Source: SCTD01 sp963781675 (GTDB lineage Bacteria > Actinomycetota > Actinomycetes > Mycobacteriales > SCTD01). Taken from it: a DNA stretch of 64,000 nt. Shown here piece by piece: positions 41,611 through 50,263 of this stretch. The notes under the pieces are model-generated. The model was not told the DNA's origin. It saw only the letters and a list, made by a program, of their open reading frames with translations, and made no database searches. The number at the start of each line of letters is the position of its first letter. Position 1 is the first letter of the stretch. The DNA lies in assembly GCA_963781675.1 (NCBI GenBank), contig CAWAGF010000001.1:434001-498000 (forward strand), written 5' to 3'. The position numbers and the translations under genes are program-made.

Positions 41611-42758
41611 CCGACCCGACGCAGGCGATCCCGAACGACGGGCGCGAGCGGGTCGTCGCCGACCGGTACCGGCTGGTGAGCCTGCTCGGCCGCGGCGGCA
41701 CCGCCGAGGTCTGGAGGGCCGAGGACGACGCGCTGGGACGCAGCGTCGCGCTGAAGCTCGTGACGGTCCAGACCGACGAGAGCTCGGCCCGCGCCGGGGA
41801 GGAGGCGCGGCTGCTGGCCCGCCTCTCGCACCCGTCGATCGTCCCGGTCTACGACGCCGGCACCGACGAGCACGGCCGGCCGTGGGTCGTCATGGAGCTC
41901 GTCGAGGGCGAGACCCTCTCGGACACGATCAGCCGCGGACCGGTGCCGTCGGACCGGACGGCCGTCATCGGCGGCTCGATCGCGCAGGCGCTCGCGTACG
42001 TCCACGGGCAGGGGCTCGTGCACCGCGACGTGAAGCCCGGCAACGTGCTGATGGGCCACGACGGACGGGTGCGGCTCACCGACTTCGGCATCGCCCGCCT
42101 CGTCGACGCCGCGCGGGTGACCTCCACCGGGATGATGGTCGGCACGGCGAGCTTCCTCGCGCCGGAGCAGGTGGCCGGCGAGCCGGTCGGCCCGCCCGCC
42201 GACGTCTACGCGCTCGGCCTCGTGCTGCTCGAGTGCCTGACCGGGCAGCGGGAGTACGCCGGGAGCACCGTCGAGGTCGCGCTGGCCCGCCTGCACCGCC
42301 AGCCCGACGTGCCCGAGGACCTGCCCGGCGGCTGGCCCGGCCTGCTGCGCGCCATGACCGCACGGGCGCCCGAGGACCGGCCGCTGCCCGAACAGGCCGC
42401 CGAGGAGATGGGGGTCATCGCCAACGGCGGCAGCGCGACGACGGTCATGGCGGCGCCGACCGTCGCCGCACCGGTCGCGGACCGCACCTCGGTGCTGTCC
42501 CAGACGCGCGTGGCGCCGGTGCCGGCCGCCGCTCCTGCCCCGCGCGTCGCCGCGCGGCCGGTCGCTGCGACCCGCGCGCCGCGCAGCCAGTGGCCGTGGG
42601 TGCTGGCCCTGCTCGCCGTCGCCGCCCTCATCGGCGCCGGCGCCGTCTACGCCAGTCAGGACCGCGGCACCAGCGGCCCGCTGCCGGCCGTCGACGCCGA
42701 CATCCCGGAGCCGCTGCGCGGTGACCTGCAGCAGCTGCAGCAGGAGGTGGACTCGTGA
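41607..42758 (+). CDS. Membrane-anchored Ser/Thr protein kinase (PknB-type)
   Basis: 383 residues. The kinase domain (about 20-265) has LLGRGGTAEVW (G-loop), VALKLV (Lys), HRDVKPGNVLM (catalytic Asp), LTDFGIAR (DFG) and APEQVAGE (APE). A Pro/Ala/Thr linker (270-325) leads to one membrane helix, WPWVLALLAVAALIGAGAVY, and a short ~30-residue outer tail ending LQQLQQEVDS. It has no PASTA domains. It is coupled to asd upstream and to two lipoprotein genes downstream by 4-bp overlaps, so the lipoproteins may serve as its external sensing part (inference). Confidence 0.88.
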   Translation: MTDPTQAIPNDGRERVVADRYRLVSLLGRGGTAEVWRAEDDALGRSVALKLVTVQTDESSARAGEEARLLARLSHPSIVPVYDAGTDEHGRPWVVMELVEGETLSDTISRGPVPSDRTAVIGGSIAQALAYVHGQGLVHRDVKPGNVLMGHDGRVRLTDFGIARLVDAARVTSTGMMVGTASFLAPEQVAGEPVGPPADVYALGLVLLECLTGQREYAGSTVEVALARLHRQPDVPEDLPGGWPGLLRAMTARAPEDRPLPEQAAEEMGVIANGGSATTVMAAPTVAAPVADRTSVLSQTRVAPVPAAAPAPRVAARPVAATRAPRSQWPWVLALLAVAALIGAGAVYASQDRGTSGPLPAVDADIPEPLRGDLQQLQQEVDS

Positions 42759-43264
42759 GGGCCCGCTGGCTCGTCCCCGTCCTCGCGCTGACCCTCACCG
42801 GCTGCGGCGCCGACCCGCAGAGCGCGCTGCGCGCCGACGTCGAGGCTGTGACGGACGCCGCCAACGCCGGCTCCGCCGCCGGCGTGCGCGACGCCGTGGA
42901 GGAGCTGCTGTCGACGATCCGCGCGCAGGTCGCCAGCCGCGACCTCGACCGCGCCGAGGGCGAGCGCCTGCGCACGATCGCCCTGCGCATCGAGCAGGAG
43001 GCCGCGCTGCTGGAGCCGACCGCGCCGTCGCCGTCCCCCGTCGAGCAGGACACCGAGGAGCCGGCGCCGGAGCCCGAGCCCTCGCCCGAGGAGGAGGAGC
43101 CCGAGCCGTCCCCCTCGCCCGTGGAGGAGGAGCCGGAGCCGTCGCCGCAGGTCGAGGAGCCCGACCCGGCGCCGTCCGAGGTGGAGCTGCCGCCGGTGGA
43201 GGAGTCGCCGCCGTCCGCGCAGTCGCAGAGCGCCCCGAGCGCGGAGCCCAGCCCGGCCGCATGA
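42755..43264 (+). CDS. Lipoprotein with an acidic Pro/Glu-rich tail (pair member 1)
   Basis: 169 residues. The signal peptide WLVPVLALTLTGCGAD has its lipobox Cys near residue 18. A ~65-residue helical domain follows (ALRADVEAVTDAANAGSAAG, then LLSTIRAQVASRDLDRAEGE). After this comes a ~100-residue low-complexity tail of Glu, Pro and Ser (PSPEEEEPEPSPSP) that would reach into the cell wall. The helical domain is paralogous to that of the next gene. The GTGA overlap with the kinase gene couples their translation. Function unknown. Confidence 0.7.
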   Translation: MRARWLVPVLALTLTGCGADPQSALRADVEAVTDAANAGSAAGVRDAVEELLSTIRAQVASRDLDRAEGERLRTIALRIEQEAALLEPTAPSPSPVEQDTEEPAPEPEPSPEEEEPEPSPSPVEEEPEPSPQVEEPDPAPSEVELPPVEESPPSAQSQSAPSAEPSPAA

Positions 43265-43710
43265 GGCCTGGACTGCTCGCGCTGCCGGTCGCGCTCGCCC
43301 TGCTGTCCGGGTGCGGGAGCGACCCTGCGGACGTGCTGCGCGCGGACGTCCGCGCGCTCACCGAGGCGGCGAACGCCGGCGACGCCGACGCCGTGCGCGA
43401 CCGTGCGGACGCGCTGCTGAGCACGGTCGACGCGCAGCGCGAGGCGGACGAGATCGGCGACCGGGAGGCCGAGCGGCTGATCGCGCTGGCGCAGTCGGTG
43501 CGCACGCACGCGGACGTCGTGGACGAGGACCTGCTGGAGCGGCGCCGCGCCGAGGCCGAGGCCGCCGCGGCCGCCGAGCAGCTCGCGCGGGCGAACAAGC
43601 AGCTCGAGGAGGAGCGCAGGAAGGCCGAGGAGGCCGCGCGCCAGGCCGAGGACGGCAAGGGCAAGGGGAAGGACGACGAGAAGAAGGGCGACGAGAAGAA
43701 GGACGACTAG
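43261..43710 (+). CDS. Lipoprotein with a charged coiled-coil tail (pair member 2)
   Basis: 149 residues. LLALPVALALLSGCGSDP gives a lipobox Cys near residue 19. The helical domain VLRADVRALTEAANAGDADA, LLSTVDAQREADEIGDREAE repeats the pattern of the preceding protein. The tail differs: a coiled coil (EAAAAAEQLARANKQLEEER), then Lys/Glu/Asp-rich residues ending GDEKKDD. It starts with the ATGA overlap of the previous gene. Function unknown. Confidence 0.7.
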   Translation: MRPGLLALPVALALLSGCGSDPADVLRADVRALTEAANAGDADAVRDRADALLSTVDAQREADEIGDREAERLIALAQSVRTHADVVDEDLLERRRAEAEAAAAAEQLARANKQLEEERRKAEEAARQAEDGKGKGKDDEKKGDEKKDD

Positions 43711-43713
43711 TCC

Positions 43714-45474
43714 TCAGTCCGGCGCCGGCAGCCCCACGTGCCGCGCCACGAAGTCCAGCTCCGCCCGCATCTGCCGCACCCGCTCGTCCACCACGAGCGA
43801 GCCGTGCCCGGCGTCGAAGCGGTAGACCTCGACGTCCTTGCCGGCCTGCTCGGCGGCGGCCAGCCAGTTGTCGATCTGGCGGATCGGGCAGCGCGGGTCG
43901 TTCGCCCCCGCGAGCACGAGCACCGGCGCGCGGACCGCGTCGACGTAGGTCAGCGGGGAGCACCGCCGGTAGAGGTCGGGCACCTCCTGCGGCGACCCGC
44001 CGAACAGCGAGCGGTCGAAGGCGCGCAGCTGCTCCATCTCGTCCTCGTACGCCGCGAGGTAGTCCGCGACCGGCACCGCGGCGACGCCGACGGACCAGAG
44101 GTCGGGCTGGGTGCCGAGGCCGAGCAGCGTGAGGTAGCCGCCCCAGGACCCGCCCGCGAGCACGCAGCGGTCGGCGTCGGCGAGCCCGGAGTCGACCGCC
44201 CACGCGCGCACCGCGGCGACGTCCTCGAGCTCGGTGAGGCCGGGCCGGCCGGTGATGGCGTCGCGCCAGGCCGCGCCGTACCCGGTGGAGCCGCGGTAGT
44301 TGACGTGCACCACCGCACAGCCGAGGTCGACGTAGGCCGCGCGGTCCGCGGCGAAGCTGTCGCTGTCGTGCCAGGTGGGGCCCCCGTGCACGAGGAAGAC
44401 GGTCGGGTGCGGTCCGTCGCCGGCGGGGCGGGCGACGAGCGCGTGGACCGTGCCGCCCGGGCCCTCGACGAACGCGTCCTCCACCGGCACCGAGCCGGGT
44501 GCGGGCTTCCCGGGCGCGGCCAGCACGACCTCGCCGCTCGTGGACCGGATGACCGTCGGGGAGGCCGCCGAGGACCAGGAGTGCTCGACCGTGCCGTCCG
44601 GCCGGGCGGTGGCGCCGCCGATGGTGCCGGGCTCGGTCGGCAGCGCCGTCACCTGGCCGTCGAGCGTCACCCGGTGCAGCGTCGAGCGGCCGCGGGCCTC
44701 TGCGCTGACCAGCAGCGCGGAGCCGTCGGCGTACCAGTCGGCGTCGAGGTCGCCCTCCAGCGACGACAGGTCCGGGTGCACCTCCTCGCCGGTGCGCGGG
44801 TCGACGACGAACGGCAGCGGCCGGCCCTCGCGCTCGTGCACCGCGAGCAGCCGCTCGTCGCCGTCGACGGGCGAGAAGCCGACCGCGTGCAGGCCCAGGC
44901 CCTCGCCGTCCCAGCGCTCCCACACGACGTCGCCCGTGAGGGTCAGCACGCGCAGCGCGCGGTGCCGCGAGTCCCCGTGCTCGGAGTGCTCGAGCACGAC
45001 CAGCCGTTCATCGCTGGACAGGCCGGCGAGGTCGGCGTCGTGCTCGCTGGCGTAGAGCACGGACGTGCTGTCCGGTCGCACGACGTGGATCGAGGAGCCG
45101 TCGTCGGTCGAGCAGCCGACCACCACGACGTCGCGCCCCACCTCCAGGCCGGCGGGGTAGGCAGCCGGCACGCCGGGCGCCGCCTCCTGGTCCGCGCCGC
45201 CGCCGAAGGGCTGCCGCTTCCACGTGCCGAACTCGTCGCCGTCGGTGTCGTCGAACCACCAGACGTGCTCGCCGTCCGGCGAGACGGTGCCGTCGCTGGT
45301 GCCGTTGGCGCGGCTGGTCACCTGGCGGTGCTCGCCGGTCCGGCGGTCCCAGGCGTACAGCTCGAAGGTGCCGGTCGGGTTCGACACGTAGAGGCAGCGG
45401 TGCGGGGCGTCCTGCGCCCAGTCCGGCAGGCTGACGCGGGTGGCACGGAAGCGCTGCTCCCAGCGGGGGGTCAT
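43714..45474 (-). CDS. S9-family serine peptidase (prolyl oligopeptidase type)
   Basis: 586 residues. The N-terminal ~330 residues are beta-propeller repeats (VSPDGEHVWWFDDTDGDEFG). The C-terminal alpha/beta-hydrolase domain has VFLVHGGPTWHDSDSF (oxyanion), the nucleophile in LAGGSWGGYLTLLGL (Ser within GGSWGG), Asp in LAGANDPRCPIRQ and His in FDAGHGSLV. Such acylaminoacyl- or dipeptidyl-peptidases cleave short peptides; no signal peptide is seen, so it is cytosolic. ATG start, with a -10-like CAGACT 6 nt upstream overlapping that of the divergent gene. Confidence 0.85.
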   Translation of the reverse strand: MTPRWEQRFRATRVSLPDWAQDAPHRCLYVSNPTGTFELYAWDRRTGEHRQVTSRANGTSDGTVSPDGEHVWWFDDTDGDEFGTWKRQPFGGGADQEAAPGVPAAYPAGLEVGRDVVVVGCSTDDGSSIHVVRPDSTSVLYASEHDADLAGLSSDERLVVLEHSEHGDSRHRALRVLTLTGDVVWERWDGEGLGLHAVGFSPVDGDERLLAVHEREGRPLPFVVDPRTGEEVHPDLSSLEGDLDADWYADGSALLVSAEARGRSTLHRVTLDGQVTALPTEPGTIGGATARPDGTVEHSWSSAASPTVIRSTSGEVVLAAPGKPAPGSVPVEDAFVEGPGGTVHALVARPAGDGPHPTVFLVHGGPTWHDSDSFAADRAAYVDLGCAVVHVNYRGSTGYGAAWRDAITGRPGLTELEDVAAVRAWAVDSGLADADRCVLAGGSWGGYLTLLGLGTQPDLWSVGVAAVPVADYLAAYEDEMEQLRAFDRSLFGGSPQEVPDLYRRCSPLTYVDAVRAPVLVLAGANDPRCPIRQIDNWLAAAEQAGKDVEVYRFDAGHGSLVVDERVRQMRAELDFVARHVGLPAPD

Positions 45475-45479
45475 CGTGC

Positions 45480-45486
45480 CAGTCTG
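45480..45486. promoter_or_regulatory. Overlapping divergent -10-like hexamers
   Basis: CAGTCTG reads CAGTCT on the plus strand (7 nt before the dinB-like ATG at 45493) and CAGACT on the minus strand (6 nt before the S9 peptidase ATG at 45474); the two would compete for RNA polymerase. Confidence 0.4.
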
Positions 45487-45492
45487 CCTGGC

Positions 45493-46065
45493 ATGAGCGA
45501 GGACCAGAAGGCCGTGCTGCACAGCTACCTGCGTCAAGGGCGCGAGGCGCTGCTGTGGAAGCTGGAGGGGCTGTCGGAGTACGACGTGCGGCGCCCGCTG
45601 ACGCCGACCGGCACGAACCTGCTCGGCGTGGTGAAGCACGTCGCGAGCGTGGAGGCCGGCTACCTGGGACCGGTGTTCGGCCGGCCCTTCCCGCTGCCGC
45701 TGCCCTGGCACGACGAGGCCGCCGAGCCGACGGACGACATGTGGGTACCGGCCGACCAGTCCCGCCAGGAGGTGCTCGACCTGCACCACGCAGCGGCCGC
45801 CCACGCGGACGCCACGATCGAGGCGCTGCCCCTCGACGCGCCCGGGTCGGTCCCCTGGTGGCGGGCGGAGAGCCGGGGCGTGACCCTGCAGCGGGTCCTG
45901 GTCCACCTCATCGCCGAGACGCACCGGCACGCCGGCCACGCGGACGTCGTGCGCGAGCTGGTCGACGGCGCCGCCGGGCTGCGGCCTGCCGCGCCGAACC
46001 TGCCGGAGGAGCTCGACTGGGCGGCCTACCGGGAGCGGCTGGAGGAGGCGGCGCGCCAGGCGTGA
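45493..46065 (+). CDS. DinB-family (DUF664-like) protein
   Basis: 190 residues with the DinB four-helix bundle: LHSYLRQGREALLWKLEGLS, then NLLGVVKHVASVEAGYLGPV (first His ligand) and VLVHLIAETHRHAGHADVVR (two more His ligands). The three His form the metal site of this superfamily, which includes mycothiol- and bacillithiol-dependent S-transferases. Actinobacteria make mycothiol, so such a transferase is plausible but unproven. A terminator follows shared with tRNA-Pro. Confidence 0.8.
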   Translation: MSEDQKAVLHSYLRQGREALLWKLEGLSEYDVRRPLTPTGTNLLGVVKHVASVEAGYLGPVFGRPFPLPLPWHDEAAEPTDDMWVPADQSRQEVLDLHHAAAAHADATIEALPLDAPGSVPWWRAESRGVTLQRVLVHLIAETHRHAGHADVVRELVDGAAGLRPAAPNLPEELDWAAYRERLEEAARQA

Positions 46066-46073
46066 GACGCAGC

Positions 46074-46106
46074 GAAGGGCACCGGCGCCGTGCGCCGATG
46101 CCCTTC
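46074..46106. terminator. Bidirectional terminator between the dinB-like gene and tRNA-Pro
   Basis: GAAGGGCA pairs with TGCCCTTC and CGGCG with CGCCG, one C/A mismatch between, 5-nt loop. Confidence 0.7.
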
Positions 46107-46141
46107 TCGGGACCGCTGGGCGCCACCGGAGTGGCCCCGTT

Positions 46142-46216
<75 letters not shown>

Positions 46217-46235
46217 GATCCTTGCGCCGCCGAGC

Positions 46236-47129
46236 CTACCGGACGCCGGACGGTGCTGCCTGCGGCACCAGGTCCAGCAGCGTCGCCTCCGGCCGGCAGC
46301 AGAAGCGCACGGGCAGGTACGGCGAGGAGCCCAGCCCCGCGCTCACGTGCAGCCAGCCGCCCTCGCCCCGGGTGAGGCCCCGGGCGCGGCTGCGCTGCAG
46401 GTCGCAGTTCGTGACGAGCGGCCCCGCGCCCGGCACCCGGAGCTGGCCGCCGTGGGTGTGGCCGGCGAGGACCAGCGCGTGGCCGTCGCGCTCGTACGAC
46501 CGCAGCAGGGCGCGCTGCGGCGTGTGCGTGACGCCGATCCCGAAGCCCTGCACCGGGCCGGCGACCAGGCCGTAGCGGTCGCGCCGGAGGTGGGCGTCGT
46601 CGGTGCCGGTCAGCACGACCGGGTGCCCGCCCACCTGCAGGGTCGTACGGCGGTGCGTGAGGTCGGTCCAGCCGCGGTCCTCGAGCAGCGCGACCGCGCG
46701 GTCCCACGGCAGGTCGGCCCTGCGCCGGCGCGGCGGCCCGTCGCTGAGGTAGCCGAGGAGCGACGGCCGCACCGGCGTGAAGTAGTCGTTGTTGCCGGGC
46801 ACGACGACGCCCGGCGTGCCGTCGGCGGTCAGCGCCCCGAGGGTGTCGGCGAGCAGGCCGAAGGCGTCCAGGGAGGAGACGTGGTCACCGGTCGAGACGA
46901 CGAGGTCCGGCTCGTGCACCGCGAGGTCGCGGATCCACGCCGAGCGCCGGACGTGGCGCGGCAGCAGGTGCAGGTCGGACAGGTGCAGCAGCCGCAGCGG
47001 CGCCCAGCCCGGCGGCAGCACCGGCACCGCGACGCGGCGCAGGACGGGCAGGTGCGGCTCCACGAACGGCCACGCGGCGAGCGCCGCCCCGGCTGCGGCG
47101 CCGGCGAGGCGGAGCGGTCGGCGGGGCAC
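46236..47129 (-). CDS. Metallophosphoesterase
   Basis: 297 residues. A short hydrophobic N-terminus (LAGAAAGAALAAWPFVE) suggests membrane attachment. The calcineurin-like metal motifs are complete: LLHLSDLHLLP, VSTGDHVSS, PGNNDYF and AGHTHGGQL. In M. tuberculosis a phosphoesterase of this kind (Rv3683) also lies beside ponA2 and whiB4; here yqeY is between it and the PBP. The substrate is unknown. GTG start with TAGGGT 6 nt upstream. Confidence 0.85.
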   Translation of the reverse strand: MPRRPLRLAGAAAGAALAAWPFVEPHLPVLRRVAVPVLPPGWAPLRLLHLSDLHLLPRHVRRSAWIRDLAVHEPDLVVSTGDHVSSLDAFGLLADTLGALTADGTPGVVVPGNNDYFTPVRPSLLGYLSDGPPRRRRADLPWDRAVALLEDRGWTDLTHRRTTLQVGGHPVVLTGTDDAHLRRDRYGLVAGPVQGFGIGVTHTPQRALLRSYERDGHALVLAGHTHGGQLRVPGAGPLVTNCDLQRSRARGLTRGEGGWLHVSAGLGSSPYLPVRFCCRPEATLLDLVPQAAPSGVR

Positions 47130-47135
47130 CGGATC

Positions 47136-47141
47136 ACCCTA
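47136..47141 (-). promoter_or_regulatory. -10 hexamer of the metallophosphoesterase gene
   Basis: TAGGGT on the minus strand, 6 nt before the GTG at 47129. Confidence 0.5.
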
Positions 47142-47152
47142 GGGCGGGCACG

Positions 47153-47158
47153 TAGGGT
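47153..47158 (+). promoter_or_regulatory. -10 hexamer of the yqeY-like gene
   Basis: TAGGGT, 7 nt before the ATG at 47166; divergent from the phosphoesterase promoter 12 bp away. Confidence 0.45.
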
Positions 47159-47165
47159 CGCGGGC

Positions 47166-47621
47166 ATGGGCGAGCTCAAGGACCGGCTGCATCAGGACCT
47201 CACCACGTCGATGAAGGCGCGCGACGAGCTGCGCACCTCGACGCTGCGGATGGTGCTCACCGCGATCGGCAACGAGGAGGTCGCCGGCAAGGCGGCCCGC
47301 GCGCTGTCGACCGACGAGGAGCTGAAGGTCGTCGCCCGCGAGGCCAAGAAGCGGCGCGAGGCGGCGGAGGCGTTCCGCTCCGGCGGCGCCGACGAGCGCG
47401 CGGACCGCGAGCTCGCGGAGGAGCAGGTGCTGGGCGACTACCTGCCGCAGCAGCTGTCCGACGAGGAGCTGACCCGCCTGGTCGCGGAGGCACTCGCGGA
47501 GAGCGGCGCCAGCGGGCCGCAGGCGATGGGTGCCGTCATGAAGGTCGTCGGCCCGAAGGTCGCCGGCCGGGCCGAGGGCGGCCGCGTCGCGGCGGCGGTG
47601 CGGGCAGCGCTCGCCGGCTGA
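47166..47621 (+). CDS. GatB/YqeY domain protein
   Basis: 151 residues: LKDRLHQDLTTSMKARDELR at the start and GAVMKVVGPKVAGRAEGGRV at the end frame the YqeY fold, which resembles the tRNA-binding C-terminal domain of the GatB amidotransferase subunit. The role of free-standing YqeY proteins is not settled. It converges on the PBP gene with 28 bp between the stops. Confidence 0.88.
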   Translation: MGELKDRLHQDLTTSMKARDELRTSTLRMVLTAIGNEEVAGKAARALSTDEELKVVAREAKKRREAAEAFRSGGADERADRELAEEQVLGDYLPQQLSDEELTRLVAEALAESGASGPQAMGAVMKVVGPKVAGRAEGGRVAAAVRAALAG

Positions 47622-47649
47622 GCGGTCCGGCGCCCGACTGCCGGGCCGG

Positions 47650-50097
47650 TCAGCCCTTGCCCTTGCCGTTCCCCTTGCTCTTGGCGGTCGGCTCCGTCTG
47701 CGTCGTCCCCGCGGGCTCCACGACGGTGGTCGAGTCCGTGCCGGCCGGCGCCGGCGCCGGGTCCGGTGCCCGTACCCGCTCGCGGCCGTTGGACGTGTAG
47801 ACGGTGACGCGGCTGCCGACCGGTGCCGACCGCCCGGCCCGCGGCGAGGTGTAGGCGACGTCGCCCCGCGGCACCGGTGCTGCCGAGACCCGCCCGCCGT
47901 TGCGCACCTCGTAGCCCGCGGAGCCGAGCACCTCCTGCGCCTGCTCGAAGGACAGCCCCCGCACGTCCGGGACGGTGCCCTCCTCGCCGTCTGCGACGTC
48001 GAGGTCGGCCTTGGCGAAGCGCTCAGCCGGCAGGTCGCGCAGGGCCCTGCGCATCGTCTGCTTCCAGATCCGGGCCGGGATCGTCCCCCCGTAGACCTGC
48101 GGGTAGTACCGGCCGTTGATGGTCACCCGGCGCATCTCCTTGACGGAGCGGCCGGGCGCGCCCGGGTCGCCGACCCAGACCGAGGTGGACAGCTGCGGCG
48201 TGTACCCGACGAACCAGGCCGCCTTGGAGCCGTTGGTGGTGCCGGTCTTGCCGGCTGCCGGGCGACCGATCGACGCGTCGCGACCGGTGCGACCGCGGGT
48301 CCCGCCGTCGATGACGCCGGTGAGCACCGAGGTGACGGTGTCCGCGACGCCCGGGTCCAGCGCCTGCGAGCAGGAGGTGGTCGTCGTCTCCAGCGGCTTG
48401 CCGGCCGCGTCCAGCACCTCGGTGACCGCGCGCGGCGGGCAGTACGTGCCGTGGGCGGCGAAGGTGGCGTAGGCGGCCGCGAGGTCCAGCGGGCTGACCT
48501 CGTTGGTGCCCAGCACGAACGACCCTCCGCGCAGCAGCGGGGCCGACGGCCTGCCGTCCTTGAACTGCTTGAGCCCCAGCGACTCCGCCAGTCTGACCGG
48601 CCCCTCGATGCCGGTGCGCTCGAAGAGCTGGATGTAGAAGGTGTTCACCGAGTCGTGCGTCCCGGAGCGCACGTCGAAGGTCCCCGACTCGGAGTCGCCG
48701 GCGTTCTGCAGCGTGTACGGCTCGGCCTTGTTGTCGACGTAGTTGACGAACTCCTTCGACGTGTACCGCTGCGGGGAGAAGCGCGTGAACGACAGGGGGA
48801 TGCCCTGGCGCAGCGCGTCCGCGAGCACGAAGGCCTTGAACGTCGAACCGCCCTGGAAGCCGCTGGACCCGCCGATCGCCAGGTTGACCTTGGTGTGGCC
48901 GTTCTTCTTCTGCTCGGTGTAGCGCCGGTTGACGGCCATCGCCTTCACGTCGCCGGTGCCGGGCTCGACCGTGTTGACGGCGGTCGCCGCCCCGAAGTCC
49001 TCGCCCCGGAAGGTGTCACCGGGCGGGACGTTCTCCTCCGCCGCGCGCTGCGCCGCCTCCTGCACCACCGGGTCCAGGGTCGTCTTGATGGTCAGGCCGC
49101 CGGAGAGCAGGCGGTCCTGGCGCTCCTCCTTGGTCCGCCCGAGCGTGGGGTCCTCCTCGAGGACCCGGCGGACGTAGTCGCAGAAGAACGGCGCCTTGAC
49201 GGCGGGGTTCTCGCAGCCGCTCAGCACGGGGCTGATCTTGAAGGCCGGCTTCACGGCGGAGGCCTTCGCGCGGTCGATCTCGGGGATGAAGCCCTCGAGC
49301 GCCATCCGCCGCAGCACGAGGTTGCGGCGGTCGAGCAGCCGCTGCATCTGCTCGGGGTCCTGGCGCGCCTTGACCGGGTCGAAGCGCCCGGGGCTCTGCA
49401 CGATCCCGGCGAGCAGCGCGCCCTGGTCGAGGGTGAGGTCCTTGGCGGGCCGGCCGAAGTAGAAGTTCGCCGCGGTGCCGATGCCGTACACGCCGTTGCC
49501 GAAGTAGGCGATGTTCAGGTAGCGCTCGAGGATCTCGTCCTTGGACAGCTCCTTCTCGATCGCCAGCGCGTAGCGCGCCTCCTTGAGCTTGCGGTCGAGC
49601 GTCGCCTCCACGGCGGCCTGCTGGCCGGCCTTGGTGCTGGCCGCCTGGAGCAGCGCGTTCTTGACGTACTGCTGGGTCAGCGTCGACCCGCCCTGCGTCA
49701 CGGCGCCGGCCTGGCTGTTGGAGACCGCGGCGCGCAAGGTTCCCTTGTAGTCGATGCCGTTGTGCGCGTAGAACCTGGCGTCCTCGACCGCGATGAAGGC
49801 CTTGCGGGTGAGGTCGGGCACGAAGCGCAGGTCGGCCAGGACGCGGTTCTCGCGGTAGAGGACCGCGAGCAGCGAGCCGTCGGACGCGAGGATCTTGCTG
49901 CGCTGGGCGAGCGGCGTCGTCTGCAGCTCGGCGGGCAGCACGAGGAACTCGTCCGCGCCGGCCTTCGCCGTCAGGCCGAGCCCGCCGACGACCGGGAAGG
50001 CGACCGCCGCGAGCAGCAGGCCGGTGACGACGCTGCCGATCAGGGCGTAGAGCAGCTGGGCGGGCGCGGGCGCCGACCGGCGGGGGAGGCGGGACAC
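47650..50097 (-). CDS. Class A penicillin-binding protein (PonA2-like) with a PASTA domain
   Basis: 815 residues. An N-terminal membrane anchor (YALIGSVVTGLLLAAVAFPV) leads to the glycosyltransferase domain with AVEDARFYAHNGID and GGSTLTQQYVKNAL. The transpeptidase follows with SxxK in GGSTFKAFV (near residue 417), SVN in HDSVNTFY and KTG in AAGKTGTTNGS (near 616). A C-terminal PASTA domain (VPDVRGLSFEQAQEVLGSAG) precedes a Pro/Thr tail. It polymerises and cross-links peptidoglycan. GTG 50097 is preferred to ATG 50160 because TACCCT lies exactly 6 nt before it. It is next to wblA, as in mycobacteria (ponA2-whiB4) and Streptomyces. Confidence 0.92.
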   Translation of the reverse strand: MSRLPRRSAPAPAQLLYALIGSVVTGLLLAAVAFPVVGGLGLTAKAGADEFLVLPAELQTTPLAQRSKILASDGSLLAVLYRENRVLADLRFVPDLTRKAFIAVEDARFYAHNGIDYKGTLRAAVSNSQAGAVTQGGSTLTQQYVKNALLQAASTKAGQQAAVEATLDRKLKEARYALAIEKELSKDEILERYLNIAYFGNGVYGIGTAANFYFGRPAKDLTLDQGALLAGIVQSPGRFDPVKARQDPEQMQRLLDRRNLVLRRMALEGFIPEIDRAKASAVKPAFKISPVLSGCENPAVKAPFFCDYVRRVLEEDPTLGRTKEERQDRLLSGGLTIKTTLDPVVQEAAQRAAEENVPPGDTFRGEDFGAATAVNTVEPGTGDVKAMAVNRRYTEQKKNGHTKVNLAIGGSSGFQGGSTFKAFVLADALRQGIPLSFTRFSPQRYTSKEFVNYVDNKAEPYTLQNAGDSESGTFDVRSGTHDSVNTFYIQLFERTGIEGPVRLAESLGLKQFKDGRPSAPLLRGGSFVLGTNEVSPLDLAAAYATFAAHGTYCPPRAVTEVLDAAGKPLETTTTSCSQALDPGVADTVTSVLTGVIDGGTRGRTGRDASIGRPAAGKTGTTNGSKAAWFVGYTPQLSTSVWVGDPGAPGRSVKEMRRVTINGRYYPQVYGGTIPARIWKQTMRRALRDLPAERFAKADLDVADGEEGTVPDVRGLSFEQAQEVLGSAGYEVRNGGRVSAAPVPRGDVAYTSPRAGRSAPVGSRVTVYTSNGRERVRAPDPAPAPAGTDSTTVVEPAGTTQTEPTAKSKGNGKGKG

Positions 50098-50103
50098 GCC
50101 CTC

Positions 50104-50109
50104 AGGGTA
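50104..50109 (-). promoter_or_regulatory. -10 hexamer of the PBP gene
   Basis: TACCCT on the minus strand, 6 nt before GTG 50097; it decides the start choice. Confidence 0.5.
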
Positions 50110-50263
50110 CGGCGCAGGGGCCCCCGGGCCTGCGCCGCGGCGTGTCCGTTCCGCCCGCATGGTCCCGATGGACTACCTCAAGACGGTCCCAACGGGGCCT
50201 GCCACGGGCGGGGGCACCGCCCGTAGGTTGGAGCACGCCGGAACCCCTCGTCCGGCCCCCCTC

